This document shows positions 34,556 through 45,850 of a DNA stretch of 64,000 nt, piece after piece. The stretch spans positions 19,022,296 through 19,086,295 of the forward strand of contig JARWIR010000024.1 in the NCBI GenBank assembly GCA_029959085.1, in the 5' to 3' direction. Both the position numbers and the translations under genes were made by a program. Every line of letters starts with the position of its first letter. The first letter of the stretch is position 1. Origin of the DNA: Nemophila menziesii. Its lineage: Eukaryota > Streptophyta > Magnoliopsida > Boraginales > Hydrophyllaceae. The notes below the pieces were generated by a model. That model ran no database searches. It was given only the letters and a program-made list of their open reading frames with translations, and was not told the origin of the DNA.

Positions 34556-36112
34556 TGGTGTTACCTAGGGTGTGATAAAAATATGATGCACTAATCACCA
34601 TAAACTAGCACAGTTCTGCAAGTATTATAGGACGTATGCAAGTTTTAATGATAAGAAGCTTCGTTCCTTAGGGACTTAAATGTGTTAGACAGATGGGTAG
34701 ATAAATCAGAGTAGCAATAATTAATTAAAAGACAGAAAATAAATACGATTGATTGAGAGATTAATGATTAAACTAATTAAATTAAAAGACAGTAAAATAA
34801 ATATGGTAGAAATAAGATGAGAGAGTATAGCTTAGGTTTTGCTAGTATGCACTAATCCTTCTAATTCTTTCTATCAATTTCAGTTTATAAGGGAGATAAT
34901 AGCTCTTAGCTATGTAGTCAGGATTCTAAATTCCCCCTATCCCCGGAGAGTGAACTAGGGTGGCAACCTCACAATCACGAGGGAACTCACAAAGGGTTAA
35001 CCTGCGCCACTTGGGTCCTAGGTGTAGTCCTACCTACTAATGATGATTGGTGATGAAAATAAACATTAATGACTATCTAGTTAGGCTGGTGTTTTCAGGA
35101 CCAATTCCTTATTCTATACGTTTATGTGGTTTTCAATAATTAGGCACCCCTTCCGGGTGACCATCTAACTACTATTAGCAAAGCCCTAAATTGATCAGGT
35201 TTAAGACATGCAATAAATCAAAGCACATAAATCAAATATATGGTTAAGCAGCTAGAATCAAATTAAAACATAAAATTCCCAAAGAAACTTAGATAGAAAT
35301 AAAATAGAATTCATAGATTATACATAATGCAAAAACCCAAGCTATGTGAAAATTAGTTCATACCTGAAGGAAATAAACTAAAATAATGATACATGATTGT
35401 CATCTTGCTCTCTTCACAAACTCTAATGATATAAAACTTAAGGACTAACTTATGAGAGGAAAGGATCAAACCTATGCCTTGGACTTGAGCAAGGGTGTCT
35501 TTACAAAGGTTTTAAGGGTGTATTTATAGGTGTTTAGAAGACCTGATTCGTTTTCTTGGAGTGGAAGACAAGTAACTTGGACTCCAAGCCCAACTCATAT
35601 TCGTAACCCTAAAATATAAAAAAGGCAATAATTTGTTGCTGTTTTGTTTTGGCTGTAACTTCTTCTTTTCAAATTTGATTGACGTGTTCCATATGTCGAA
35701 ACTGATCTCTCGGAAATCTCTATAACTTTGCTTCTGACCATTCTTCCAAATTCCTAGCCAATCTTGAGTTATGATCACTACTATGGTCGTAGGTGCTGGA
35801 ATTCAGATTTACTTGGCAACTTTATCTTTTCATATCTATCTTTTCCTTCCTTTATCTCCAATTTCCATGCATATCTTCTTTTCTTTATATCTTTAGACTT
35901 GATTTGGAATCTAATTAATTTGTATATATCTTTAAAGCTTTACACTAAATAAATAAATTAAACCCAATATGCTCTAAAAATAACAAATCATTAAATCAAG
36001 ACAAGAAATAGGAAACTACACTATTTCATGGGAAAACTCGACTAAGAGACTTCTAAAACACTAAAAATGATGTCTCGAACTAGTATTAAATCATCGCAAA
36101 TGGGAGACATCA
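34556..36112 (-). repeat. 5' LTR of element D
   Basis: It begins TGGTGTTACC beside the primer site and ends GGGAGACATCA next to the right target duplication CCTGG. It matches 24075-25653 closely. Confidence 0.92.
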
Positions 36113-36503
36113 CCTGGTTATTGCAATTCTACATAATTCTCCCTTACATGATTAGAATAAACAAGGCTAGTGAGGATTACTTGTTATATCTCGAGCTAAA
36201 CTCTCATACTCTTTGCGTCTCTTATTTAATTTTCTGTCTTTATTTCTGTAGTTAATTTTCTTATCAAAACCAAATAAAAATCTATTTGTCTTTTCTTAAT
36301 TCTTGCGTATTATTTATTCTAGCTTTTATATTTGCACTTGAGATTTGCATAAGTTCTCTCTAACTTTCGTAGTCTCTGAGGAACGAATTCTCTTATCATT
36401 TAAACTTGCATACATCCTATAATACTTGCAGTACCGTTCTAGGCTAGGGTGTTTATTTTGCATTTATTTATATCTTATTTTTATCACACCTTAGCTGACA
36501 CCA
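36113..36503 (+). repeat. 5' LTR of element B, second segment
   Basis: The sequence from 'CCTGGTTATTG' to 'GCTGACACCA' continues the LTR interrupted at 24074; it matches 43036-43420 of the 3' LTR. The primer site follows after six bases. Confidence 0.9.
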
Positions 36504-36509
36504 AGTTTT

Positions 36510-36527
36510 TGGCGCCGGTGCCGGGGA
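36510..36527 (+). other. Primer binding site, tRNA-Asp (element B)
   Basis: TGGCGCCGGTGCCGGGGA is complementary to the tRNA-Asp 3' end at 17 of 18 positions. Confidence 0.88.
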
Positions 36528-36610
36528 CTACATCGTTAGTCCTTGTGCTTTTATTTCAGTTAGTTATATTTTACGCTTTTGTTTTTAGTTTTGTCTTTAC
36601 AAATTTATAG

Positions 36611-38350
36611 ATGGCGAGCCCGAGGAAACTTGATCTTCCCATCTTATTCAGAGTGCAACCTAGAGAATTCCGCACTCCAGAAATCCAAGCCATTAAATTC
36701 CGACCAGATCCAGGCATGATAGCGCAATTTTCGAGTCATGGACAATTTAGTGGTGCTGCACAACAGGATCCGGTTCGGTATGATTTGAAATTTATGCAGA
36801 TCTGTGACGCTTATATCATCAAAGTAGTTACACATGAACAGATGTACTATGTCATGTTCCAATTCTTTCTAACCGGTGGTGCAAGCGATTGGTACGATTC
36901 TCATCTCCCTGATTTGATTCCAGATTGGGATAAACTCCAAGAAAAATTCGTAAACCGATTCTATTCGGTTAGTAGACGTTTAAAAGATATGCTGGAGTTT
37001 AAACAATTTATGCAATAAGAAAGGGAAAGTATTGGGGAAGCATGGTTACGTTTTAACGAGAAGAAAGCGAGGTGTCTATTCCATGTCTCCTCGCCCGAAC
37101 ATCATTTAACCATGTTCTATGGAGGACTCGATGACGAGTCCAAGGCGAAAACAGATTTGTTAGGAGATGGAAGTTTCGTTTTATTAGATCCTAAAGAAGC
37201 TAATATTATTATGAAAAGAGTTTTGGATACCGAGAGAAGTTGGCCGATCGAATCAGAAAAACAAGAAGAAACTTTAGAATCTCTAAAGTTCAAAGAATTA
37301 AACCAACAACTCAAGGAGTTACAAGAATAAGCAAGAACAATAGCTCAGGTAAATCTAGTACACACTTTCCCTTCATGTCCTGGTTGTGGAGCAAATAATC
37401 ATTTATGGGAGAGTCCAGCATCGATTTCCTTCGTATCTCGTCAGAGAAACCATTATTCTGATGGTTATTATCATCCTCAAGGAAATTACGCTAGTTACCA
37501 ATCCCTACAGAATCAAAATTGGGTCGGAAGTTAAGAGACTTATTATCAAACTCGACCTCAGTCTTACTATCCACCACAACCTATCTATCAAGAAGTGCCA
37601 ATTTATGAAGAAGTTTATCAAGAACCACCTCAATATCCAACGCAACAAGCTACACAAGAACAACCTTCGAGCGTGGACCCGAGTATAGCTGAACTTTTGG
37701 GACTAGTAGAAGAAAATATGAAGATAAGTCAGCAAAAACTTCAAACCCAATCGAATGTAATCAAGAATCTCGAGCATACCCTTCCATGGATGGCGACTAC
37801 ATTACAGAACGGTCCAAAAGGGAAACTCCCAAGTGATACTATTGCTCCCAAAGATGATGCTTGTCATGCAGTTGAATTAACAAGTGGAAAACAATTACCT
37901 CCGCCTAGAGTAGAAGAAACGGAACCAACCTCTAATCCTGGAAAAAGTGGTTGGAGAAACATTAGAAGACAAGGTTGAAGAGGTAATTGAACCAAGGAGT
38001 GTCCCAGAGAAGGCACCGGAAAAGAAGAAAAGCTCAGTGGAAAACAGTACACGTCCTTCTCCACCATACCCATCACGTGTCAAAAAGAAGAACAATGAAA
38101 AAGAATTCAAGAAGTTCCTTGACATGGTGAGCAAGCTAAATATTAATATTCCATTTGTATAAGCTCTCAAAAGAATACCGAAATATATGAAATTCATGAA
38201 GGACATTATTTCTAACAAACGAAGTTTAGAAACTGGGGAGATGATTGGATTACCTGAGAAGTGTAATGCTATCTGTCAAAGCAAGTTGCCACCGAAGCTA
38301 CAAGATCCCGAAGTTTTACAATTCCCATTGCAATTGGAGAAAGTTGGACC
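36611..38350 (+). pseudogene. Athila-like gag (element B)
   Basis: The ATG at 36611 opens a frame whose capsid domain is recognisable (residues about 75-130: 'MFQFFLTGGASDWYDSHL', 'WDKLQEKFVNRFY', the retrotrans_gag pattern). A TAA at 37016 interrupts it, and the frame then continues through 'GEAWLRFNEK', 'MFYGGLDDESK' and 'DTERSWPIE'. The zinc knuckle (CPGCGANNHLWES, near 37378) has lost its last Cys. Further stops are near 37330 and 37535 and a frameshift near 37975. The C-terminal linker ('SVDPSIAELLGLVEENMK') and the pre-protease block are shared with element A. The leader between primer site and ATG is only about 83 bases. Confidence 0.85.
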
Positions 38351-38641
38351 AGGCAAGCATTATGTGATTTAGGCGTGAGTATCAATCTCATGCCAAAGTC
38401 CCTGCTTGAGAAGCTCAACATAGGAGAGGTAGTACCCACTTCAGTGGTATTACAAATGGCGGATCGCTCCCTCTCTCAACCAGTAGGTAAAATTGAAGAT
38501 GTTTTAGTTAAAGCTGGTAGTTTTATATTTCCTTGTGATTTCATTATTCTTGACTACGACGCGGATAAGAATGTCCCCATCATCTTGGGTAGACCATTCT
38601 TAGCCACGGGGCGTACACTAATAGATGTTGAGAATGATTAG
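38351..38641 (+). pseudogene. Aspartic protease (element B)
   Basis: About 95 codons run from 'DLGVSINLMPKSLLEKLNIG' through 'FIILDYDAD' to 'VPIILGRPFLATG', the gypsy protease order. The active-site triad reads D-L-G. A frame change and stop at 38372 separate it from gag, and a TAG at 38639 ends it. It is the best preserved enzyme piece in element B. Confidence 0.85.
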
Positions 38642-39025
38642 TTGATCATGAGAGTCCAACAAGAACAGTTAAAATTTAAGGTATTCAAAGCAATGAAGTT
38701 TCATGGTTCTCTGGGAAATTGTTTGTTCTTAGACACTATTAAACAAGTTTCAAAGAAGAGAACCAGAATACGTGCCACGAAGGTTCCAAGAGAACCAAAG
38801 AAAGAAAGAGAAAAGGAGGAGTTCAGAATAGGCGGAGAAGTCGCGTCGAAAAAGCCTGATCCTCCACAAAAAGCAAGCACACCCAAGAACTCTTGGATGG
38901 AACCATCCATGGCTACAAAGAATAGACATGAGAAGTTCATGGGCGTAAAAGGCAAGGGATTTAAATTTCGCGTGCCAACTATTAATAAATTTACTCATTG
39001 CTGGGGAGGTGATGTCCATACATGA
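38642..39025 (+). pseudogene. Post-protease segment with conserved WMEPSM block (element B)
   Basis: This 127-codon open stretch follows protease. Its first part resembles the usual protease-reverse transcriptase spacer; it is then Lys/Arg/Glu-rich and ends with 'WMEPSM', 'EKFMGVKGKGFKFR'. The same ending occurs in element A (6365-6450) after a different junction, so it is a shared feature of the deletion derivatives and not random. Reverse transcriptase, expected here, is absent. Confidence 0.55.
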
Positions 39026-39210
39026 TCACGTTAAACAAAAGTGCTCTTGGGAGACACCGCTTGCTTTAATTGCTTTCTAGTTACTTTTATGTTTTGTAGT
39101 GTATATTTTTAATGTGTTTACGAGCTAATAGGATAGAAAGGTAGTGTGTTAATTGTGCAGGAAATGAGTTTGGGGTCAAACCAGGAAAAATTGGGAAATT
39201 CTTATTTGCT

Positions 39211-39515
39211 CACCGGCATGACGGCGGATTCACCGGTATACCGGTGAAGAAACCGTGCCACGGTTTGAAAAATCAGGTTCCTTGCCGAGAGCTCGCATGG
39301 AAAAACCATGGGCGCGAAGTGTCGACAAGGTTTTAAAAAATTATGTCCGGTATACCGCCGAGATCACCGTATGCCGCCCAAGAAAACTGTGCCACGGTTT
39401 TCGAAATTAGGTTCTTTGCCAAGAAGTGCTATTAAAAAACCGTGTTCGCTTTTGATCACACGGTTTATGACATCAGTGACCGGTATGCCGCCGATCTCAC
39501 CGGTATGCCGGCCCG
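39211..39515 (+). repeat. GC-rich tandem palindrome cluster (element B)
   Basis: There are three imperfect units. Each contains one or two of CACCGGTATACCGGTG (39231-39246), CCGGTATACCGCC (39347) and CCGGTATGCCG (39480, 39500), followed by an 'aaccgtgccacggttt' inverted repeat and a 'ttctttgccgaga' -like block. The position matches that in elements A, D and F. Confidence 0.85.
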
Positions 39516-39895
39516 AGGCGGTTTGTGAAGAGTTTGTTACCTAATCAACTTTTTACCTTACCAAGATCAAAACCTAGCCTCTCCAATACGCATTTTTCAG
39601 ACCCAAACCTTATAAAAACACCTTGAATCTTATTTAAACCTCCACAACAAACACAACAACAACAACAAATATTTCTTCTATCCTCCATAAACACATCTTC
39701 TTCATCAAATCCATTACACTACACCATAAAACAACACCAAAGATCATCTAGTTATCGAGAATTCTGCCAAGAACAATCAAATAAACCTTCTTCTACCATT
39801 GATAATCATTCATCCAAGCAACAAACTCAAGCCACACCAATCTTTCATAACTTTATTTTATCATGGGTGTAACTTGTGTTGTGGGTTATTCAACG

Positions 39896-40358
39896 ATGAC
39901 AAACAGAACGAATGTTATGGATTATGAGAGGAAGTGCTCAATCTTAGGGAAGAAAAAAAAAATTGCCTGGAGCCACAAAATAAAAGGCCATTGATATTGA
40001 TGATCCTATTGAAAAGAAACTTAATATAGAGGAACCAACACAACTACTACAAAGGAAATTAACAACTAGAATGAGTGTACTACCAAGGCCTAAAGCAAAG
40101 ACATCAATCCAAGATCAAAGTTCTTCTTCATATCTTAATGAAAATACAGACAGGCCCCCAGCATGGGCAATTAAATTAATGGATGAAATTAATTGTTTAA
40201 AGAAAGAATTCGCTGCCTACTGGGAGGAAATTTCAAAGATTAATCAGGTAATAAACGCAGTAACTGAGGACTTGGATATTGATAATTATTCTTCTTCTAA
40301 GGAAGATGAATTGCTGGATCTTTATGGCCAGGTACCGAGTTCTAATTCTTCTTCTTAA
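39896..40358 (+). pseudogene. Conserved small 3' ORF (element B copy)
   Basis: It is the counterpart of 7661-8122. It starts MTNR..VMDYERKCSILGKKKK at 39896, then a one-base gain in an A-run (about 39953-39962) shifts the frame. The rest is open from 40071 to 40358, with 'RPPAWAIKLMDEINCLKKEF' (helical) and an acidic end 'DIDNYSSSKEDELLDLYGQ'. Conservation of both ends between A and B, despite noncoding drift around them, suggests it was once translated. The function is unknown. Confidence 0.6.
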
Positions 40359-40417
40359 TTGCTTTTATGCATTAGTTTAGGTAGTTTTAAATTTTATTGC
40401 TTTACTGAGTCTTTTTC

Positions 40418-40455
40418 GAGTCGTGGGGTCACGACTCACTTTTGAGTTGGGGGGT
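40418..40455 (+). promoter_or_regulatory. Internal hairpin plus polypurine module (element B)
   Basis: A perfect 8-bp stem GAGTCGTG/CACGACTC (40418-40425 with 40430-40437, loop GGGT) is followed by ACTTTTGAGTTGGGGGG. It lies about 60 bases after the 3' ORF stop codon. Confidence 0.65.
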
Positions 40456-40459
40456 GGGT

Positions 40460-41829
40460 ATTCGTTGTCCTCATCTTCCTTTTAGTTTTTGCATAAAATT
40501 TAAAAAATTTAGGTTTTAATTGGCATAGAATATATTGTATGTACCTATTGAGCATGCTTTAATTAAGTTAATGATAGTGAGTAGTATGTTTTTGAACGGT
40601 GTCACAAATATGTCTAGTATGCATGTATGAAAACAGGAAATAAAAGATAGGAAAGTTAATGAGTAATGCTAAGAAGTTATGTTGGAACTTAAGGAGATTT
40701 ATTTGGTGTGTAGAACGTGAGGTTTGAAATTAGTTGAAAACTCGCTTGTCTATGAACTAATAGTGAAAAAGTAACAAAATTCGATAGTTAGAAAAGTGAA
40801 TGAGGCAGTTCTTTCATATTTAAAGCCACTTGAAGCCTTTTAGCTTTCTCACCTTTTCATTTGATTATTATTATTTATCTTCCTTAGCCCATCTGAGCCT
40901 TTCTAAAGCCTTTTAATTAACCACATTATAAACCATACCCCTTAGTTTATAGGACTTATCCATATGACATGCACTCGAATCGCAAAACTTGAGACAATTC
41001 GTTTTTAGAGCTTGAGTTTGGGGTGGTGGGTTTCATCATTGGGAACATTGGGTTTGGGAAAATTGTAATTGTGATATTATTGATGATGAAAAATTTATTA
41101 TTGTAACCCGTTGTCGGGGTAAGAGTAAATAAAAAAAACTGAAAAGCATGAATTGAAAAGATTATATGAGAAAAAAATAGCATGATATCTCAACATCAAA
41201 AAGAGAATCATGGCTACAAAATAAAAAAAAATATATGAAAAGATTGAATATATTTGGACCAGCAAAGTAGAATTTTTATAACATCATGAAAAAGGTTTTT
41301 ACTTGGGTTATTGGGGATGCAAATCAAAAGCATCAATAATTGGGTTGAGTGAGAACATCTTCGAGTGAAAAATCAAGTTCTATAGGGCGATTCGTTGATG
41401 GAATGTGAGGAGAGAGCCAAAAGTTCACTTTTCATTATCCAAATATACCACACCGTCTCTAAGCCCCGTTATAACCATAAAGACCTTAGGATTTCTAGCT
41501 ACTTGGTGGAGAAAAAGTGGAGCTATTAGGTTGTAGGTGAGTTGACCATTGGATACTATACTAGGACCTATGATCAACCTATAGCCATTAACAAGAACTG
41601 AGTTGAAAACCTCTCCTTCTGGCATTGCGAAGTTAATCTGGACTTGAATTTATGGATTGATTGATTATGTGTATATAACGTATATGTGTGCATTATTTCA
41701 TTAGCATTACTTCATGAGCCTTTTTAGATATTTTGCTCTAGGATCATTCATTGTGTGCTATTCTTCTGTTCCTCCAACTTCCTCTTCTCTGTTTATTATT
41801 TGACTACCCTACTGTTCTTTATTTTTGTC
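40460..41829 (+). other. 3' noncoding region of element B
   Basis: No supported gene. It has a third polypurine-like block (GAGTTTGGGGTGGTGGG, about 41014-41030) and the conserved 3' blocks. Short open frames on either strand are not conserved. Confidence 0.6.
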
Positions 41830-41863
41830 GTATCGGGACGATACAACTTTGAGTTGGGGGTCT
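41830..41863 (+). promoter_or_regulatory. 3' polypurine tract with hairpin (element B)
   Basis: A stem GTATCG/CGATAC (41830-41835 with 41839-41844, loop GGA) is followed by ACTTTGAGTTGGGGGTCT, which abuts the LTR. Confidence 0.8.
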
Positions 41864-43420
41864 TGATGTCTCCCTATTTATGATGATTTAATCTTAGTTG
41901 GAGATATCATTTTAGGTGTATTTAATAAATTAAATGTCGATTTTTACTTATATTATTGTATTTTCATATTTCTTGTCTTGATTTAATTATCTATTATTTT
42001 TAGAGCATATTTGGTTTAATTGTTTGTTAATTGTGAAGTTTTAAAGATATATAGTAATTAATTAGATGTCAAATAAATTCTAAGAGATAATGGAAAGAAG
42101 ATAATGATGTAAATTGGAGATAAATGAAGTAAAAGATAAGTATGGAAAGATAAAGTTGCCAAATAAATCTGAATTCCAGCAACTACGTCCATTAAATTGA
42201 TCATAACTTAAGATTGGCTGGGAATTTGGAAGAATGGACAGAAGCAAAGTCATAGAGCTTTCTGATAAGATCATTTTCGATATAAAGAACACGTCAACCA
42301 GAGTTGTATTGAAGAAGGTATGAAATAACAAAACATCATCAATTTATTACCTTTTCTATATATTAGGGTTACGAATTTGAGTTGGGCTAGATGTCCAATT
42401 ACTTATCTTCCACTCCAAGAAAACGTTTTAAGATTTCATATACCCTATAAATACACCCTCTAATCAGTAGAAAAACATCCTTGGCCAATCCTTAAGCCAA
42501 TAGGAATCTTACAACAAGAGAAGAGAAGTTTGAAAGGAGCTGAACACCAAATCATGCCTTCACAAGCCTTAAATTTTGTAATTGTTTTATTTTCTTTCTC
42601 TTGTATGAACTAATTTACTTTAGCTTGAGATTTAGCATATTATGAACCCTAGACTTGTTTTACATCTATTTTAATTTGGGATACCATTGTATTTAAATTG
42701 AATTCATGTTTTATTCTCTGTTTTATGTATTTTGATTTATTGTCTGTTTTCCTTGCGGTGTACAACGTATAGAATTACCTTAATAGTAGTAAGATGGTCA
42801 CCCGGAAGGGGTGTTTGATTATTGAAACACTACATAAACGTCTAGTGTGCGGTAGTGATCCTGACGGGCTTGCCTAACTAGATAACCATTAGGGTATGTT
42901 TTAACCACTGATCATCATTAGAAGGCCAATCTCATTTAGGAACCTAGTGGCGTGGGAGCACCCTATTTAAGTCCCCTCGTGATTGTGAGGTCGCCACCCT
43001 AGTCCACCTTGACGGGGGTAGGGAGGAATTTAATATCCTGGTTATTGAAATTCTACATAATTCGCCCTTACATGATTAGAATAAACAAGGCTAGTGAGGA
43101 TTACTTGCTATATCTCGAGCTAAACTCTCATACTCTTTGCGACTTTTATTTAATTTAATGTTCAATAGTTAATTTTCTTATCAAAATTAAATAAAAATCT
43201 ATTTGTCTTTTCTTTATTCTTGAGTATTATTTATTCTAGCTTTTATATTTGCACTTGACATTTGCATAAGTTCTCTCTAACTTCCGTAGTCTCTGAGGAA
43301 CGAATTATCTTATCATTAAAACTTGCATACGTCCTGTAATATTTGCAGTACTGTGCTAAGCTAGGGTGTTTATTTTGCATTTATTTATATCTTATTTTTA
43401 TCACACCTTAGCCGACACCA
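41864..43420 (+). repeat. 3' LTR of element B
   Basis: It starts TGATGTCTCC and ends GCCGACACCA. It is the partner of the split 5' LTR. Small indels are visible between the two copies, more than between the LTRs of element A, suggesting B is older than A. Confidence 0.92.
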
Positions 43421-43436
43421 CACATATATATATATA

Positions 43437-43640
43437 CTAGGTAAAACCCGTGTCTGAAGACACTAAAGTAAAAATGAATTCCGTTGCCAGGAATCGAACC
43501 CAGGTTCAAAAAATAAATAAATTAATAAGTGAGGCCAGAATCAATCATGGCCACCACTTATGTTTAGCCAGATTTAATCCTAACCTTCACTTATGTGGGT
43601 AAATCTGGACCGTAGAAAAAACTCTAAAATATAATATAGA
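43437..43640 (-). mobile_element. Helitron unit 1 (short, 204 bp)
   Basis: It has both termini but almost no interior. On the plus strand it opens CTAGGTAAAACCCG with the GTGTC/GACAC stem at about 43450-43463. A B-box-like complement (GGTTCGATTCC) lies at about 43490-43500. Two copies of the 34-bp 'ccaccacttatgtttagccagat' repeat precede the 5' terminus. Confidence 0.75.
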
Positions 43641-45850
43641 CTAGGTAAAACCCGTGTCTGAAGACACTGAAGAAAAAATTTGTTTTGTTAACGGAAATTG
43701 AACACAGGTTCCAAGGGCGAAGGTCAAGTTTAAAGTTAGGGTTCAGGTTTTTCTTTTGTTGCTCATCAAGAAGAAGGTTAGGTTAAGGTTAAGGTTGAGT
43801 TTAAGGTTAAAGTTAGGGTTAAGGATTAGGTCAAGATTAAGGATGAGGTTAATTTTAAGGTTAAAGTTAAGGGTTAAGGTTAAATTTTAAGTCAAGGTTA
43901 AGGTTAAATTTAACTTTAAGATTAAGGTTAAGTTAGAGTTCAGGTTTAAGATTAAACGTTTAAGGTTTAACAAAATTCCAGGTTTAAGGTCGAATATTAG
44001 CGCGATGATTCTTTATCTGTTTAAGGTTAAGGTTACATTTAAGATGAAAGTTAAGGTTAAGGTTTAGAGTTAAGGTTAAGTTTAAGGTTAGGGTTTAAGG
44101 TTTAAGGTTTAATGTTTAAGGTTCAAGGTTCAAGATTAAGGTTAAGTTTTAACTTCAAGGTTAAGGTTAAGGTTATGGTTAAGGTTTAGGTTAAACTTAA
44201 GATGAAGGTGAATGTAAAGGTTAAGGCTTGAGATTCAAGGGTTAAGATTGAAGGTTTAAGGGTTAAGGTTATAGTGAAGATGAAGATAAGGTTGTAAGGT
44301 TTAAGGTTCAAGGTCAAGGTAAGGTTTAAGGTTTAAGGTGTAAGGTTTAAGGTTAAAGGTTAAGATTAAAGTTAAGGTTAAGGTGATGATGAAAATTAGG
44401 GTTTAAGGTTTAAGATGTAAGGTTTAAGGTTTAAGATGTAAGGTTTAAGGTTTAAGTTTAAGGTTAAGTTTAATGTTAAGTTTAGGATTAAGGTTAATGT
44501 TAAGGATAAGGTTAAGGTTAAGATTAAGGTTTAGATTAAGGTTAAGTTTAAGGTCAAGTTTAGGTTAAGGCTAAGGCTAAGGATAAGGTTAAGAATAAGG
44601 TTAATAGTTGAGGGGTTAAGGTTATGGATAATAGGTTGAGGGTTAAGGTTAAGGTATAGTTTAAGTTTGAGGTTAAGGTTAAGGTTAAGGTTAAGGTTAA
44701 GGTCAAGGTTAAGGTTAAGGTTAAGGTCAAGGTTAAGGTCAAGGTTAAGGTTCAAGTTAAGGTAAAGGTAAAGGTAAAGGTAAAGGTAAAGTTAAAAATA
44801 AAGTTAACGGTTAAGGTTAAGTTTAATGTTAAGGTTAATGTTAAGGTTAAGGTTAAGGTTTGGGTTTAGGTTAAGATTAAGGTTAAGATTTGGATTTTGG
44901 TTTGGGTTTGGGTTAAGGTTAAGGTTAAGGGTAAAGTTAAGGTTAAGGTTAACGTTAAGGTTGATAGTTAAGGGTCTAAGGTTATGGATAAGGGGTCGAA
45001 AAATCGTGTAGGGTAATACACTGCTCCCATATTCCCAAGTTGAAAAAATATCTTTTAAAAGATCAATGTGGTTTTTATATAGATTCATAAATGACAAAAT
45101 TAAAAAAATTAAAAATTTTGAGAGATTTATGAGAAGAATAAAATAATAATGAGAGAAATAAGGGTGAGAGAAATAAAGAATTCTTAAATATTAATAGAAA
45201 AAATTAAATGCAGGATAGTCTTATAATTTTTATAATTAATAATGTAACTTTTATTGATATATTCAGCTATTAAAGTATTATTAACCAAAATATCAATTTG
45301 TTGTAATTTGGTTGTAAAGGTCCAAATCGGATTTGCCCAATTGTTCTTAAGTGTTTCAAGATATTATTATTATTTTTATCTCCACCATATATTTCAATAT
45401 TATTTTCCTTCTTTAACTTTTCGAAAAATCGTGTAGGGTAATACACTGCTCCCATATTTCCAATTTTAAAAAAAAATCTTTTGAAAGATCAATGTGGTTT
45501 TTATATAGATATAACAAATGAGAAAATAAAAAAAGTAAAAATTTTAAGAGATTTATGAGAAAAATTAAAAAAAAAAAATGAGAGAAATAAGGAAGTGATT
45601 TAAGGTTTTTTGTTTCAAAATATAATATATTTTATTAAGTAAATAAAGATTAGTTAATGGTATTAATGATAAGTGGAGCCAGAATCAATCCTAACCACCA
45701 CTTATATTTAGCCAGATTAAATCCTGACCACCACTTATGTTTAGCTAGATTAAATCCTGACCACCACTTATGTTTAGCCAGATTTAATCCTGACCACCAC
45801 TTATGTGGGTAAATCTGGACCGTAGAAAAAACTCTGAAATATAATATAGA
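43641..45850 (-). mobile_element. Helitron unit 2 (2.2 kb) with degenerate hexamer array
   Basis: Next to the 3' terminus is a 'gctcatcaagaagaagg' block, then a GGTTAA/TTAAGG-rich stretch (about 43765-44960). Two copies of a 'tcgaaaaatcgtgtagggtaatacactg' segment (about 44996 and 45419) follow. Four tandem copies of the 34-bp 'cctgaccaccacttatgtttagccagatt' repeat (about 45680-45810) precede the 5' terminus. No protein gene. Confidence 0.8.
43765..44960 (+). repeat. Degenerate TTAAGG-type array (Helitron 2)
   Basis: Imperfect repeats of GGTTAA, with many GGTTTAA, GGTTCAA and GGTAAA variants. They become most regular between about 44640 and 44870. Overlapping low-complexity frames (Leu-Asn or Leu-Thr repeats) are artefacts of the 6-base period. 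Confidence 0.9.

Larger units (their letters stand above)
24075..36112 (-). mobile_element. Athila-like element D (non-autonomous), nested in the 5' LTR of B
   Basis: The 3' LTR is 24075-25653 and the 5' LTR 34556-36112. Target duplications are CCTAG (24070-24074) and CCTGG (36113-36117), one mismatch; B's own 3' LTR reads CCTGG at this point. From 5' to 3' on the minus strand it carries a primer site with three mismatches to tRNA-Asp, a gag with many lesions, an aspartic protease, a scrap of integrase tail, a palindrome cluster, and an Athila-type 3' ORF that is partly duplicated around a solo LTR. No reverse transcriptase or RNase H remains. Confidence 0.9.
22905..43420 (+). mobile_element. 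Athila-like element B (non-autonomous), split by element D
   Basis: The 5' LTR is 22905-24074 plus 36113-36503, cut in two by element D. The internal region is 36504-41863 and the 3' LTR 41864-43420. The order is tRNA-Asp primer site, gag with capsid and knuckle region, an aspartic protease piece, the 'WMEPSM' segment, palindrome cluster, 3' ORF, internal hairpin-polypurine module, 3' polypurine tract. Reverse transcriptase, RNase H and the whole integrase are missing, and several frameshifts break gag. Target duplications are unclear: the flanks are AT dinucleotide repeats on both sides. Confidence 0.9.

Noticed and set aside
22900..43425. A 5-bp target duplication for element B
   Set aside because: The flanks (AATAT on the left, CACAT on the right) do not match convincingly and lie in AT repeats later disturbed by the Helitrons.
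43483..43505. tRNA gene
   Set aside because: Only a B-box-like stretch is present; no cloverleaf, anticodon arm or A-box could be traced.
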